From: Pipra filicauda
Lineage: Eukaryota > Chordata > Aves > Passeriformes > Pipridae
Reading direction: 5' to 3'
Assembly (NCBI RefSeq): GCF_003945595.2
Contig: NW_024104283.1
Coordinates: 3,291,036 to 3,355,035, forward strand
DNA: 64,000 nucleotides
The notes under the pieces were generated by a model. That model searched no databases, was not told the DNA's origin, and was given only the letters and a program-made list of their open reading frames with translations. The position numbers and the translations under genes were made by a program. Below are positions 1-12,399 of the stretch, in pieces. Each line of letters starts with the position of its first letter. Within the stretch, counting starts at the first letter, position 1.

Positions 1-1464
1 GAGATTTTTATGTGAGGTGTGCTGGAAATCTGCTGGGTTGAATCTGTTGGATGAGCATTAGGTTTCTCTGAGAGCTTTTCCCCACAGAGCTGTGATGTTT
101 AGTCAGTCAAGACCACTCTCTTTTTTTCTTAGCCTTCCTTAAATGAATGATGACAGGCTGGTCACAGCATGTTTTCTGTTGTCACATTAAGATTTGGTTT
201 ATTCATTTCGGTGCAGATGTTTTCTGTTACAAAATACTCTATAGGCAAATATTACCAACATATAACTGCTGTTCCGGGAATCAGCTTGCAAACACCAGTC
301 ACGCAGCCACAGGACAGACTCCGCATATTCTGCATCTCTTTTAGCATATAAAAGCAAAACGCACCTCAACAATGGCCACAAAAAACCTACCCTGTGGCTA
401 ATTTACAGATCTTCCCCTAACTTCACTTTATCTAAAAAATGTGCCAAAAATTATGAGTCTGTTTTTAAATTTTACTACTGCAAAGGACACCCGCTATTCC
501 CCGACATTTTTACATTTCCGTACAAACTCTTTAGTGCAATTCTCTCTGCTGCAAAGAGAATTGCCTTATCTTGCTGTCACTTTTCTGTCACAGCCCCTAA
601 CTTTTCACAGGCCAGAGCAGAGCAATATTTCAGTCATCTGCCCTCTTTTGTCCTGCCTATTCTCCCAGTTTCCTGCCAAGACCATGTCACATAAGTGGAC
701 ATTTTCAAGCACAGATGCCTGTAAGTTTAACACCACTAAAAGTATTGTGGCACTTAAATAAAAACGGTCTGATTTCAAATATCCTCAGTACCTGAAGCTT
801 CAATTTGTTTTTAGGTAACAGAGTCTGGAGGTAAAAAATCCTGCATGGATAGGTTTCCCATCTGCTAATGATGTACATATAAGAATATGAGGCCTGGTAA
901 ATTAATATTTGAAAACCAATCAAAAACCCCTGGATGAAAAGTGCCAGATGTGTGGTGTTATACTACTACATGAAAAATCATAGAAAAGGCTGCAAACTGC
1001 AGTGTAGAGATATATCAGCAATTGATGAGGTTTTCTCCCTTTTTCTCTGCGCTACAGAAGAGAGAAGAAAATCACTGGAAGCCAATGACTGAGTTGTCCC
1101 AGGCTGGTAGAGCGCAAAGCTGAAGACCACAATGAGCCACCAAATTGACCTTTGCCCTTGAGCAGGAGAGCTCTAAGGTTTCAACTGAGATATTTTTCAA
1201 CCCTTCATCCCTTTAACCTTCAAGCATTTATCTTTCTTAATGTGTGCATTTCAGGGTGTGCTGTAACAACATATCAGGTATCTGGCTTTGAAGTTCTCTA
1301 AGGTAAGGTCAGGCCCCCATTGGGTGTACAATAGCAAATAAAGAAAACGACCCAGCATCTCACATGCCCCCCTGCAGCCCGGGCACACTCACAGTACAAG
1401 GATTCAGAATTTCTGGTTGGAGCTTCCAGATTCCCCAACCCCCAAAGCTCCCAGGCATACTTAC
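1..1464 (-). other. TRAF3IP2 intron, no exon recognised
   Basis: I scanned the minus strand for SEFIR-like sequence (VFITYS, KYIHRMMQ-type blocks) and found none. No transposon stands out. The remaining TRAF3IP2 exons should lie to the left. Confidence 0.55.
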
Positions 1465-1657
1465 GGGAATCGAGGAGGACCAGGGGAGGAGCATGTCCTC
1501 TGGGGTGGTGGTCGGTCTCCAGTGCCCTTGGGAGCACGAAGGTTTGAGTAATTTGGGATGACTTGCTGGGCTGGGCGGATAACTCTCATGCAAGGTCCAG
1601 GAACAGGAGGAAGTGGTTGCGATGTCTGTACAAAATGTTGGTAAGGAGCTCTGCCAT
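1465..1657 (-). CDS. TRAF3IP2: TRAF3IP2 next exon (proline-rich linker)
   Basis: This 193-nt exon encodes about 64 residues, with no long frame of its own. The acceptor is CACCCTCCCAG/ATGGC and the donor is TTCCC/GTAAGT; the frame hits TAA right after the donor. The protein reads YGRAPYQHFVQTSQPLPPVPG, then RVIRPAQQVIPNYSNLRAPKG and QRTCSSPGPPRFP. This parallels the human segment with AYQQVIQPALPGQPLPG, QKVILNYPSP and RDCSFPGLPR. It ends two bases into a codon. Confidence 0.9.
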
Positions 1658-4644
1658 CTGGGAGGGTGAGAAAATAAAGGCAGCAACTATCATTTCAGCC
1701 AACACATTTTTGCCTCAGTTTGTGTTTATTCCTTTCCAGGCACGTCCTCCTTCATGTCTCAGGAAACTGAGCAGTTTGGAGGCATTTGCAGGTATCTCAC
1801 TCTGGAAGAAGCCAGATGAAGGAACATTTTATAGTTTGAAGCTTTCTATTTTCCATTCACATCTGAACCTGGCGTGGTTCAGATCCTCGCTCTGGGTTGG
1901 GCTGTTGGGACAACTGACAGTAAAACATTCAGGGCTGCTTTGTCCCTGCACTTACCATGCCTCAGTGTTTTTCAGTAGGGGTTGGGGTTTTTTTTTAAAT
2001 TTTTTTTGGCAATAACTTGTAAAAATGAATCATCCCAAAGTTCTCATGAAAGCAGATGCAAAATCCTGGAACAAATCAGTTTGCAACACTAAGGCTAAAC
2101 AGACCGTGATTATTGTAAATGAAAAGAGAAAAAGTAATCTCTTAGTTTGTTACTTCACCCTGTGTGAATTTTCTGCTGAAGTGACTTTTTAAGGCCTTGC
2201 TGCTGCTCCCATTGCCATCCAGGAGGCTGCAGGGGAAGCCCAAAGTGACGATTTTGTTCAAGTAATTCTGAAAATTCCCTCACTGTTACTGAGCACAAGC
2301 ACATAATGCTGTTCAATAACTAACGTACAGTGGAACTGTTGGCATAAACTGAAAGAGAAAGCAACGTAAGCTGTTTGCTTTTCAAATGGGGAAAAGTAAT
2401 TTTTTCCCCCCAGTCTTTCTGCTTGCAGTTTTCATTAGGCAGCAGCTCCATGCACCTTCAAACTGCTGTGTGCAGATCAAAGTCCAGCCTGGCAGCGCTT
2501 ACTAGCACTGCTTGATTATGGTGTTAAGAGTTGATTCTGAAAGCTGCAGTACTCAAATGCTCTTTCCCCCAAAAACTATTTTTTTAAAATCCTTTTAGCT
2601 TTTTTGGGGTCATGCTTTCCTTTCCCTAGTAGCTGTGAGGACTATCGTGTTTTTTTTTAAAGTGGAGGAAAAAAGAAAGAAAACAAAGCTTTGAATAAAT
2701 AGTCCAATTCCAGAGGCAAATAACAAAAAACCCCCAACCAACCAACCCTATAATTACAAAGACTTTCCTGATGAAATTGTGAGTTGGTAACATTGCATTT
2801 GTTGAGATTGTTTTAGATTTTCCCACTCCTCCTCTTAACTGTTTGCAACAGGGCAGGGTGAAAAGGGCTGGGAGAATAATATTACAAATCAATATGGTTT
2901 TCTCATGGATTCCTCATGACCAGCTCTAGGGAAGATGGAAGGGATCTGGGAGACTCAGTTTGGTTTAGAGGTTTTAAGGCCAGTGTTCCACTGGCTTCCT
3001 TTGGATCTGTCTGATCCACAGCACTTTAATGGTGAAGTCACTGCCCTTCAAAGCACAACGTGGCCAGGGAAATATGCCCCCATACACCGACACACCTCTC
3101 ATATAGAGATACCTGAAATAATCATCCCCGGGCACATAGCATTGTTTCGAGAATTTGACTTCAGAAGCAGTTTTGCTTTTGTATCTCAAATAGCAGGTGT
3201 CCGGAGCCAGTTTAGAGCCTCCAGGCACAATTGCTATTCCCCAGGGGAGGCATGTTGCAACACACAAACTGCAGAGCTTTGTTGTGGGTTGCCACTGCCC
3301 AACAATTATCTGAAATGCAAGGAGCTGTCGAGGTGATTTATGCTGTACCAGGCATGTGAGAAACAGGAGTACAGTTGCCAGCTTCTTGGTCTTGACCAAA
3401 TCTGCTCCAGCCATCTGAGTTTATTTTACTCTTTTTGCCCTCTGGATATGGTTGAAATGGTAGTGATTTTTCTAAAGAAAGCCTTTCAGAGTTCCTGCTT
3501 TCAAACAAAATGTCCCCATTCAGTTAAATGTCCTACTTCTCATGATGCCCACTTGTGGAGGAGGTAAATGGATGTAAATAGTGAGGGGTGTTGTGCAACC
3601 AGCTCTTTGTCTGCTGAAAGCTGAACTGAAAGGAGAAGGTACGAAAAGAAAAAATTAGAGCTGAAAACCGAGTTTCTGAAACCCTCTCTCTTTCATATAC
3701 CTAATTATAGCACATTGCTGGAATGACAAAACTCTTTAAACAGCTGTACAGTCAACAGAAGGTTAAAAAAAAAATAATAAAGGGTTATCAGCACAAGCCT
3801 ACAGCTTTTTATTACAAAGCCAGCCCAAAACAGGTTGGGGTCTCATGAGTCTAATGTAATATAAATTGTATTAAAACAATTATATTGCTGTTGAATGTTC
3901 AAAGCTCACTTGTAACAGATAAAAATCTCAGAGACTGAAAAGGAATACTAATTAATAGCAAGCTGTAAACTGTGTGTAGTCTCCAAGAGCCAAAACACCC
4001 ATATTGATGGAGGCACATCAGCGTTCAGCGATACAATCAGCAGAAGCTGAGAGGGCTCCATTTTAAGTAATGAGCTTTCATTTCAGCTCACAACAGAAAA
4101 AAATGAGGATGATGGATGTCATGCTCTTTTCACATAGAAATAAAAGACATGGGTGAGTTTGGTCATAGTACTGAGGGATACTATTTACAGAGATCAAGGG
4201 TAACCTCCCATCCTGATCCTGGCAGGAAATTCTCAACTTTGGGGATCCAAGTGGGAGCAAGTAAATCTATGAAAACAACAGGAATTGAGTCAGTATAGGA
4301 GGCTGCCGAATGACTGATGCAAGGAGGAAGGAAATGACTAGAATATGAAATAACAGCAGGGAGAGGCTTTGTATGCTCAGTGTGACCAGCAAAGGCTAGT
4401 TTCTAGGCAAAATCATTAGCCTGCATTTATAAGTAACCGTGATCTCTTTAACTTTTTATCTGGCTCAGAGGTTTTGCATCAGAGAGTCCAGCTGCATAAC
4501 TCAAAACCCTGAAATTGTAAAAGGACTGTAAATAGATGTTTAAAGAGGTTAATAATTGCATGCCACACTGGGAAACACTGCCTGGGTGAGCGATGGCTGT
4601 GATACACCCAGAGAACCTCCTGCAGGGTGAGCGGTGCTACTCAC
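1658..4644 (-). other. TRAF3IP2 intron
   Basis: AT-leaning intronic sequence between the 756-bp and 193-bp exons. Short frames here show no domain or family resemblance. No clear transposon. Confidence 0.7.
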
Positions 4645-5400
4645 ATGGGCCTTGGGGGTGCTGCTCTGCCGGGCACTGGTGCCCAAAGCAGCCGGGGGCT
4701 TGCAAGGGCGCATTGGGATGGGGCAAGTGCTGGCACATAGGACACTGCTGGTGCTCAGGTCCGAAAAACTCTCTGGAGATCAGTGGTCCTGGGAGGTCCT
4801 GGGAATTCAGTACAGACACCAGCGGTAAGGGGGGCTCCAGGTGCCTGATGCCCATTACGTCTCGCGACTGGGAGTTGTACCCTGTATCCACAGTCCCCAG
4901 CTCTGCTGGGTGTCTGTTTCCTGAGGGTTGTTGTGACTGCGAACTCCTTTGGCTGCTCTCCTCCAATGAGTCCTCAGGAACATCAGACAAGATCTGCTCT
5001 GATTTACTGGATTTGTGCCTGGTGTCAGCTGAAAGCTGTGATCTTGGCTGCATGCCTGGTTTGTCCATAGCTGTAAGATGCCTCTTGGAGGGAAATACTC
5101 CTGCTATTGATTCACTGGAGGAACAGAAGTGTCCATCTCCATCAGGATCAGTATATTTTGACCACAAGCTGCTGTCCAGCTCAACAGACGGTGCTGACTG
5201 ATGATATGCTGCTGCTCTGCAAAGGCATGATGGATCGCCCGCAGGCTGAGGTGTTTGAGAAACACATGGCCTCTGGGCCTCCTCATCCTCCATATCCTCT
5301 CCAGAAGGGTGCAAAGCCTTTTCCAAGACATGTTCAGGTAACTGGGACCATGGTATGGATTCATCCACTTCAACTGGTATGCTTCGTCCCACAAAAGTCC
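4645..5400 (-). CDS. TRAF3IP2: TRAF3IP2 large N-terminal exon
   Basis: This 756-nt exon encodes about 252 residues. It begins GTFVGRSIPVEVDESIP, in which PVEVDE fits the TRAF6-binding consensus (Pro-x-Glu-x-x-acidic). The rest is low-complexity, Ser/Gln/Pro-rich and presumably disordered, with conserved islands near TVDTGYNSQSRDVMGIRHLE and QDLPGPLISREF. The acceptor is TTTTTCAG/GGACT and the donor is CCCAT/GTGAGT. Without the splice the frame meets TAG after six bases, which fixes the donor. It ends with T, completed to TAT (Tyr) by the next exon, as in human PYG. No catalytic motif is expected here; the U-box-like and SEFIR parts come later in the protein. Confidence 0.93.
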
Positions 5401-5640
5401 CTGAAAAATTGAAAGAAGAAACACTGTAGATGGGCAGCCATAGAGGCAAATGCCTATCCTCAGTCATCATTCAATGACTGTGAGCTGGAGTACTGAAAAG
5501 CAGTATGTATTCTTTATATTTTAATATTTTTTAAAAAGATGGTAGAAAACAGCAAGAAAGGTCTGGGTGACTTTTGGAAAAACAAAAAAGTAGAGGGTTA
5601 GCTGAAAGGTGGCTAGTACAGAGTTATAATTTGGACTAAC

Positions 5641-5725
5641 CTGACACAGAGGCCATTTCCAAGTTTTGCAGTTGAACTGGAAGTGAGTCAGCTGCCTTAC
5701 TGCAAGGCCAGGATTTTTCAGCAGG
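5641..5725 (-). CDS. TRAF3IP2: TRAF3IP2 exon with probable start codon
   Basis: This 85-nt exon has a strong acceptor (TTGTTTTCCAG/CCTGC) and a strong donor (GTGTCAG/GTTAGT). An ATG at 5656-5654 (GGAAATGG, purine at -3 and G at +4) gives MASVS and joins the next exon in phase as G|GG, reading MASVSGTFVGRSIPVEV. The bases just upstream translate to LPVQLQNLE, which resembles the human start MPPQLQETR; this supports orthology but shows that the human start Met is Leu here. The frame is open to the acceptor, so the true start could lie in an upstream exon. No long frame marks the exon; it rests on junctions, phase and similarity. Confidence 0.78.
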
Positions 5726-8700
5726 CTGGAAAACAAGAGAAAGGGCTCTTGTGAACATGGTACAGTTTCACATGGACAGTAATCCTAAAATAACTCTGTC
5801 TGAAAAAGAAATACCAGTTAAAGTTTTGGAAATCGTGTTGTGCAAATCAGTTGTTTTTATGGGAGTTCTGGAACTTACTGTTCCTGCTGAGACTGGAGAT
5901 GGGCAAAAGCAGATGGACTGTCTCAAAGGTAATTTCTGCACCTGACAATAGATCAAACTACTTAGGTCTGGCGGTTTGGTTTAGGCATAATCCAGGGAAT
6001 TCAATCACTTGCAATTATTTTACTCCTGACCTTCTAATAATAGCTTCATACTGATGCCTCAGATCTAAACTTCACCACACACCTAGCTGAGTAATTTCAA
6101 CCCCAAAGCTTGTTTCCAATTGTGGCTGCTTATTTTATCATACCACTTCATCCAGCCTATTATCATATGACTCTTGTTATTTTAAATTATTGAAAATAAA
6201 AGGGCAATTTAGAGAGATTAGTTACTGTTCGGAATTTTCCTCCCTTCCTTCAGAATTGACCTGGGCCCAAACATGGGCCCAAATCAAAGTTATCACTTCA
6301 TTTTGGGAGTGCTGTCAGTAAATTTGGTCCAGACAAGTGATGCCCAATGATGGACAGTGCTGCTTCACTCTCCCTCAGAACGACAGCAGCAGTGATGGGT
6401 AAATGCTGAGTGGGCTCCAGGAAGTGCAGCCATCTTCATCCTCTTATAGAGTGCTGATTAGCTTCCTGCCAGCAAATTTTATCTCTTACCATGGAGTATA
6501 GAGAAATAAGCCCAGTGGTCATCATTTCCCCAGCCATTTACCTTCTATCACATTGAAGGAGCTGAAATCCCAAGTAAGAGAGTTATCAGAAGAGAGTGGA
6601 CTAAGCACTCAAGCAATGACTTCAGTCACGGTATCTTGAACAGAAGGGTTAAATGAAGAACATATTTAAATGACCACAGTATAAAAAACAGTAGAACAGG
6701 ATCACAGAGAGGTACAAGGCAGTGACCCAGCCTTTACCCTGGCTCTCACAACAGTTCTGTAAAAGCAAATGTTGTGCCCCATGTTAAGAGGGCAAGAGTG
6801 AGGCTTTACATTCATGCTGATCAGATCAAATGACACAACCTCCCCCTGAAAGTACCTCTGACATAGAAAATTCTGGGTGTAACATTTTCTGGAAAGTAGG
6901 AGAAAAACTGTGCTTTAGTGCTGGGCTGCAATGTAAATATTGCTCCTCTATGTAACTTAAAACCCATCTGTGTAGAAGATTTACCATATATTCATACATA
7001 CCCTATGTTATATTAAGCACGTCCACAGGGAAAGTTATCCTGGGATAACTACAGTGGGATAATTATGCTGGTAAATTTTCCCATGTAGGCAAACCCTCAG
7101 AGCAGCTATTAGTTGCACCAACACAGCACACACGCTGCTGCTCCCACAGATGCAGCCCCTGCATGAGAGCGCTGTGTCTGGTGCCAAACCAGCTCCTTCC
7201 CATACCAGCGACCAGGCTTTAAACCCTGATGGTCAGCTCACCGCCATCACATATCTCTCCCTGTGATTTGCATCCCTTTCCCTCTACACTACATCACAAA
7301 CACTGGCCAAGCCCGCTGAGTCACGGTTCTCTGACAGTCACAACCAATGTGATGGGAAAGGGAAAACCTTGAGCTCTCAGAATCAGCACAGGGCCATGAT
7401 ACAGGGACTTGTGCTGTGCTCTGCAGAGGTGGCAAAATGTCCTTTGCCTGGGACCTTTGGTCAGATGGCAGTTTAAATGATGACTGTCTTTGTGGTGGTG
7501 ACTCACAGGGTAGTACTGCACAAAGTCAGATTTACAAGAATCAAGCCGTAAAGCTGCTGAGTGGTCCCCTGATAGGCTTAGAGAAGCGCCTATGAAGGTT
7601 AGGTGTCAAACACCCTACAAACCATCTGTCTTCTGCTCATCATAACAGCTTTGTAAACCTGACCCTTGGATCATCTGGCCCTGAAGTGCCTGCTCAGACA
7701 TGCTTCAACTTGTGGCTATCTCTGCCCATTTGGTTGTAAAATGAATGACATGCGCTCCAGTGGCACAAATCACGTTGCAAACTCTTATTTTCCCTCTGAC
7801 CATCTCCAGTAAACTTGTGCAAAATTCACCCTGGTGTTCATAAAGCACAAGCTCAGCTGTGGCCTGGGGACAACTGGCCACACAACTGGCCACATGCAAA
7901 TGAGACTTTTCAGAAACAAATTTGCAATATCTCATACACTAAAATGCTTCTTTGATGGTCCCTGAAGTAGCTGGATGAAAATGCTAGAAAATACTTTGAA
8001 TTCAGATCTTCTGTATTCAATAGCCTTTAGTTTAGCACCATGAAAGGAAGAACAGATTTCTGTGGAGAAACCGAGAACTCAATCCAGAGCTTAGTGAAAT
8101 AAATTGGTTTTGGATTGGGTGTCAGATGGGATTTAAAAGTTACTAAATTCCTTTGGAGGCTATAACCTCCAAAGTTTTTGGTCTTTTTTTCTTAGTTGCA
8201 TTGCTAACATCTGGCTATCAGTAAAACAGATCATGCACAGGCTACATGATTCTAATGAATGGCACAACATGGGCAGGGAAAATTCAAACTTGTTTTCTTC
8301 AAGTTTGCTATTTAATGTATTTACTCTGCCTTTTGAAGGAGGGATATTAAGACTTTATTACACTATTGCAAATGATCATCTACAAAATTCTTAAAATGTC
8401 TTTCTTCAGAATAGTTTAAAAATGTCTTTCCTATTAGTTTAATCTCTGGAAGGATAAACGCCTCTTTATCTCCCAAATCGACCTAATATTTAAATGAGAG
8501 CCTTATTTCCTTCCTGTGTAACATAAGCTAAAAAAATTACTTCAAATATATGAGTAAAATAATTTAGTCAGACAGAAAAGACATTCCATCACTTGTTTTT
8601 TTACCTGCAAAAACTTCTAGTTTTTTTAGACAGGTTTTTGCTTAGACCCTGATGCAGGATAGCTGAGCTTTGACACCCACGCACAGCCCCTGCTCCCACA

Positions 8701-11700
8701 GGGCCAAGGAAGGAGGCACCAAAGGGGTGAGGGCTTTGGCATTAAAAAAGGGGGAAATGTGACTTCATCCTCCTCCTCCCTTAGTAGCTCTGGTTGGAGA
8801 GAGAAGCTGTTACAACAGCAGAGCTCTGTCTGGAGAGATAGTCCCAAGGATAAATCAACCCCAGGACATGCTGAACACTTTTTGAGCAATGCTGGCAATG
8901 GTATGTGGATGGGAATTCCCAAGAGAAATCCTCACACTGCTGGAAATGTAACACATGATTCAAAAACATCCTCCTCCAACAGCAGTACTTCAGGGTGTTG
9001 TTTCTGCTCAGCTGAAGATCCTTGGCTTTCAGAAAAAGACCCGACACCAAGCCCATTATCCCTGTATTTTAGGTTGCCTTCTGCTGCTGAGTTTCATTTG
9101 ACTTTTCTAGTTAGCTTATCCTGTAAATATAGTTATGCACAGGACAGAAAAATTACTCACTTAGGTCTCCCGTGTTGAAGAACTAGGGTAGAGGAATGCT
9201 TCAGCATATTGAAATACCCTCAGAAACCTGTAGCCTGATCCCTTTTCTGGCACAGAGACTGCTGGAGAGAGTAGATCGCGCCCAATCTCATTTCTAAACA
9301 CGCTGCAGCTTCAAGTCAGATCATGATATTGCCAGAAAGCTTAAAGAATTTAATATCCCCCCCGCACCTATGACTATTCAGGAGATTACTGATAACCAGC
9401 TGGAGCTGTTGCATATATTTCTGCTTTTAATGAAGTGAAGAGGCCCTTCCTAAAGGGACAGAGTATCCAGACCTGTACTGCTGCAAAAAAACGTCAAGGG
9501 AGCTCCTTAAACAACCCTTTTTCCTTCTTTTCCTTCCTCTGCTGATACACCCATTTCTGCACCATGCATTAACTCAGCAAATAACCTTTGTGGGTGGGTG
9601 TTCAGTGACTCAAGCTCCTGGGATGAAGCCCATCCCAGCTCCCTTGTGAGGCTTCCCACACCTAGAGAGGTTCTTTCACTACTCCTGCCAGGAAGACAGG
9701 AAAGGCCGCCCAGCCCTCCTGCTCACAGCCTGCTGCTGCTGGCCGTGGCCACTCCTCAGAAGCTGTAGGGAGAGATAAATGAAGGGGAGCAAATTCTTCT
9801 GTAGGTAAGTAGAGTACCCAAATTCGAAGCAATGGCCAAACTCCCATAAAAATTGTCCAATGGAGGCAAGGGGCTGGCCAGGGGCCGGGAAGGGTGTTGG
9901 GCTCAGACTCATCTGTGCTGTTTTCTTGCAGCTGATTGCAAAATCCATCAGGTATTTCATCTGTTTCCCAGCACAAAGACTTGTCAGGATGTGCTGTCCC
10001 AAAACACACACTAACCATCTATCTGCTTTTGATTAGAAACCTTCTGTCATGAAGAAACAGAAGAGAGATTCTGCAACTTGAGCATGGCAGTGCTCCCTGT
10101 TGCTTCTGGAAAGGGAGACAATACCTTTGCTCTTTTGATCAAAGTTATATTTGTCTACCTTGTTAAAACAGAAAATATTAAGATGAGAAAGAAACCTCAC
10201 CTTCCTTGGTGCACAACACACAAGGACGGGGTTTTTTATTCACTAGTCATGGCATTTCTGAAATGGCATGGGTAGAGATTAAGGCAAAGTTGAGATCACA
10301 AGGGGTGGGGATAGACAGAAATTTCTTGATTTCCAAGTAATTCCTGCATACTTTGGTTGAATCCTTTAATCTCCCTGGTGCCACTGATATCCATCTGCAG
10401 GATGGGAGTAAGCGGATGCAGAATTTGCAAGCTGCTGTAAAGATGCACACATTGAGACTGCAATGAATGCTGTTGCTGTGGGGTTAGGTAAGCATAAGTG
10501 TCTAAGTACACTTGCTCTAAGTGCAGCTTTCTCTACAGAAGCACTAGACGCAACTTTCCTCAAAAAAATCTCAGAGAGAAATCCTTTTAGGAAGAGAAAG
10601 TGCAAATGTGGGAACTCTCTTGGGTCTATAACCTAAATAAACACTGCCAAAGAAATCCAAGCTCCAGAGTTTCACACTTCACCATGAAAAATTTTGGCTG
10701 CTGTCATCACAGACGCTTACCCTCTCCCTTGGGTACCTATACAGCAAGGACTAAGGCAGTGTGTCACATTCCTAGACCAGATTTTTAGGCATCGAGGGCC
10801 TAAAATGTGCTTGTTTTCCAGAGGTTATTTCCCACCCATTGGTGATAAAACTCCCATAAGCACTGAATAAACCCCAACGGGGGATATCCCATGGCCCTGG
10901 CACATCTAAAAATCCTGTCATAAAACCTGGAGCTGGTTGAATGGGGTGGGATGGAGGGACCACCACGAGAGGGATAAATGCCCTCAGCCTGCTTTCCTAT
11001 AGCTTCATGCCTCACATAGAGGATTCTGGTTCCTAATAAGGAAGAACCTCCAGTATTTCATGGGGCTGATGTCTTTTGCATCCCCAACCACTCTCCCTGT
11101 TCTGCAGTTCGAGGGATGAGGGGTGCGTGGGCGGTGGGAGGCTGCAGAGAAGCCTGGGAGACCTGACTTTCTCCCTCAGCTGTCCTCAGTGAGGACAGCC
11201 TCACTCACTTGTTGTCATGAAACATGCAGAATGTGTATCTTTCAGACATGTACCCTCTGCCAAACTTCAAAAGCCACGGCTGGGAGTGAGGGGCACTGAC
11301 AGACATGAACAGCATAATTGCATGTGCCTTGTTTCCTGCCTTAGAAAGACAGAAAGAAAACCCAACTGAATAAAAAAAAAAATACAAAAACCCCAGCATG
11401 CTTCAATACATTGCCAGCACTCAGCAGGGGCAAGCCCAGCCTCAGAGGCATTAGAGGCATTGCAGGCAGCAGCTCCATTGGCAGATGCTCGCCAGCACCA
11501 GCCCTGCCGCCTGTGCCCCTCGCACCCCTGTCTTTGGCATCACCAGCTGTGGGGTTCACAGGCCTATCTAGTCATGGTGGGGCATTGACGCCTGCCTGCA
11601 ATGGCACCGATGTGACCAGTTCAGGCCTTGAACCCACCCAGGGCTTGCAGGAAATGGGAATTTCTGATCTGGTGGGCAGTGGTGGTGGTCAAGGACCAGT

Positions 11701-11963
11701 AAGCCCAGATGTGCTGTTCTTGTTGCCCAGTCAATGGCAACCCTACAAAACCTGTATCCTGAAACAATTAGTTACTGGGTGAATGGGTTTTATATGGCTG
11801 ATTTTATCTAATTAAGAATAAATACTACCACCTTGCTCCCACTGTTTCAATACCAATGCTATGGAGGACAATGCAAAAGGGATCTGTGATCCTGTTTTCT
11901 CCATGCCTTCCAGTCAGCTCTCCCTCACCAGGTTCATGGACCTATCCTATGCGGCCCCAAGGC

Positions 11964-12022
11964 AGCAGAGAGGAGAGAGGAGAGAAGGGAGGGGAAAGGA
12001 GGGAAAGGGAGGGGAGGAGAAG
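11964..12022 (+). repeat. Purine-rich GGA/GAA tract
   Basis: Nearly pure A/G sequence dominated by GGAGAG and GGGAAAGG units. It lies about 0.4 kb from the candidate TRAF3IP2 promoter. Confidence 0.75.
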
Positions 12023-12183
12023 CCTCGGCCAACAAACCACCTTAAGCTTGCAGAGCCGTGCAGGGCGGGAGCGGGATCAGGCCTGGCTGCCAGGCATTGC
12101 CAGGCAACTACGTAAATAGGCAGGACAACATTTCGACACCAGGCGTGTCCGTTCCCAGTGTTTACCCCAAACCCCTCCTGATT

Positions 12184-12211
12184 AAAAAAAAAAAAAAAAA
12201 CAAAACAAAAA
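12184..12211 (+). repeat. Poly(A) tract with CAAAA units
   Basis: Seventeen adenines then CAAAACAAAAAC. No attached retroposon was recognised. Confidence 0.8.
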
Positions 12212-12399
12212 CCCAAAAAATCCAAACAAACTGCAGCGAAATGGCTGAAACATGTTGTAACCATCTGTGAAGCCCAGGCTATCATTACAGGAGAGAGGGG
12301 GAGAAAGCGAGCGAGACAGCAATTTGAGGGGAAAAAAGCCCCACTTAGAGCCACAAGTGGGTCAGCAGCTAATTACAAACAGGAGCCGAGAAAGCATCG

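Larger units (their letters stand above)
1465..5725 (-). other. TRAF3IP2: TRAF3IP2 (Act1/CIKS) gene, 5' coding part
   Basis: Act1 is the cytosolic adaptor and E3 ligase that couples IL-17 receptors, through SEFIR-SEFIR contact, to TRAF6 and NF-kB; it also acts in CD40 and BAFF-receptor signalling. Three exons with matching phases encode the N-terminal half. Alignment from memory to human TRAF3IP2 is clear at RSIPVEVDES, TVDTGYNSQSRDVMGIRHLE, SQDLPGPLISREF and QQVIPNYS. The position next to FYN, same strand, matches mammals. The C-terminal SEFIR exons are not in the first 1464 bases and must lie to the left. The promoter-side exon is uncertain (see 12.4 kb). Confidence 0.92.
5726..12399 (-). 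other. Probable TRAF3IP2 first intron
   Basis: No exon with both junctions and protein similarity was found upstream of the 85-bp exon until the CpG-rich patch. There is a purine tract at 11964-12022 and a poly(A) tract at 12184; otherwise nothing recognisable. Confidence 0.5.

Noticed and set aside
1298..1537. Minus-strand frame overlapping the 193-bp TRAF3IP2 exon, with a second GTGAGT donor near 1393
   Set aside because: It is in a different frame; the true frame stops right after the 1465 donor and no acceptor precedes this stretch.
2974..3414. 146-codon minus-strand frame within the TRAF3IP2 intron
   Set aside because: No resemblance to TRAF3IP2 or any family I know, and the flanking exon phases already join without it.
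11411..11782. 123-codon Pro/Ala/Ser-rich plus-strand frame
   Set aside because: Composition reflects local GC content; no domain, no junctions and no similarity.
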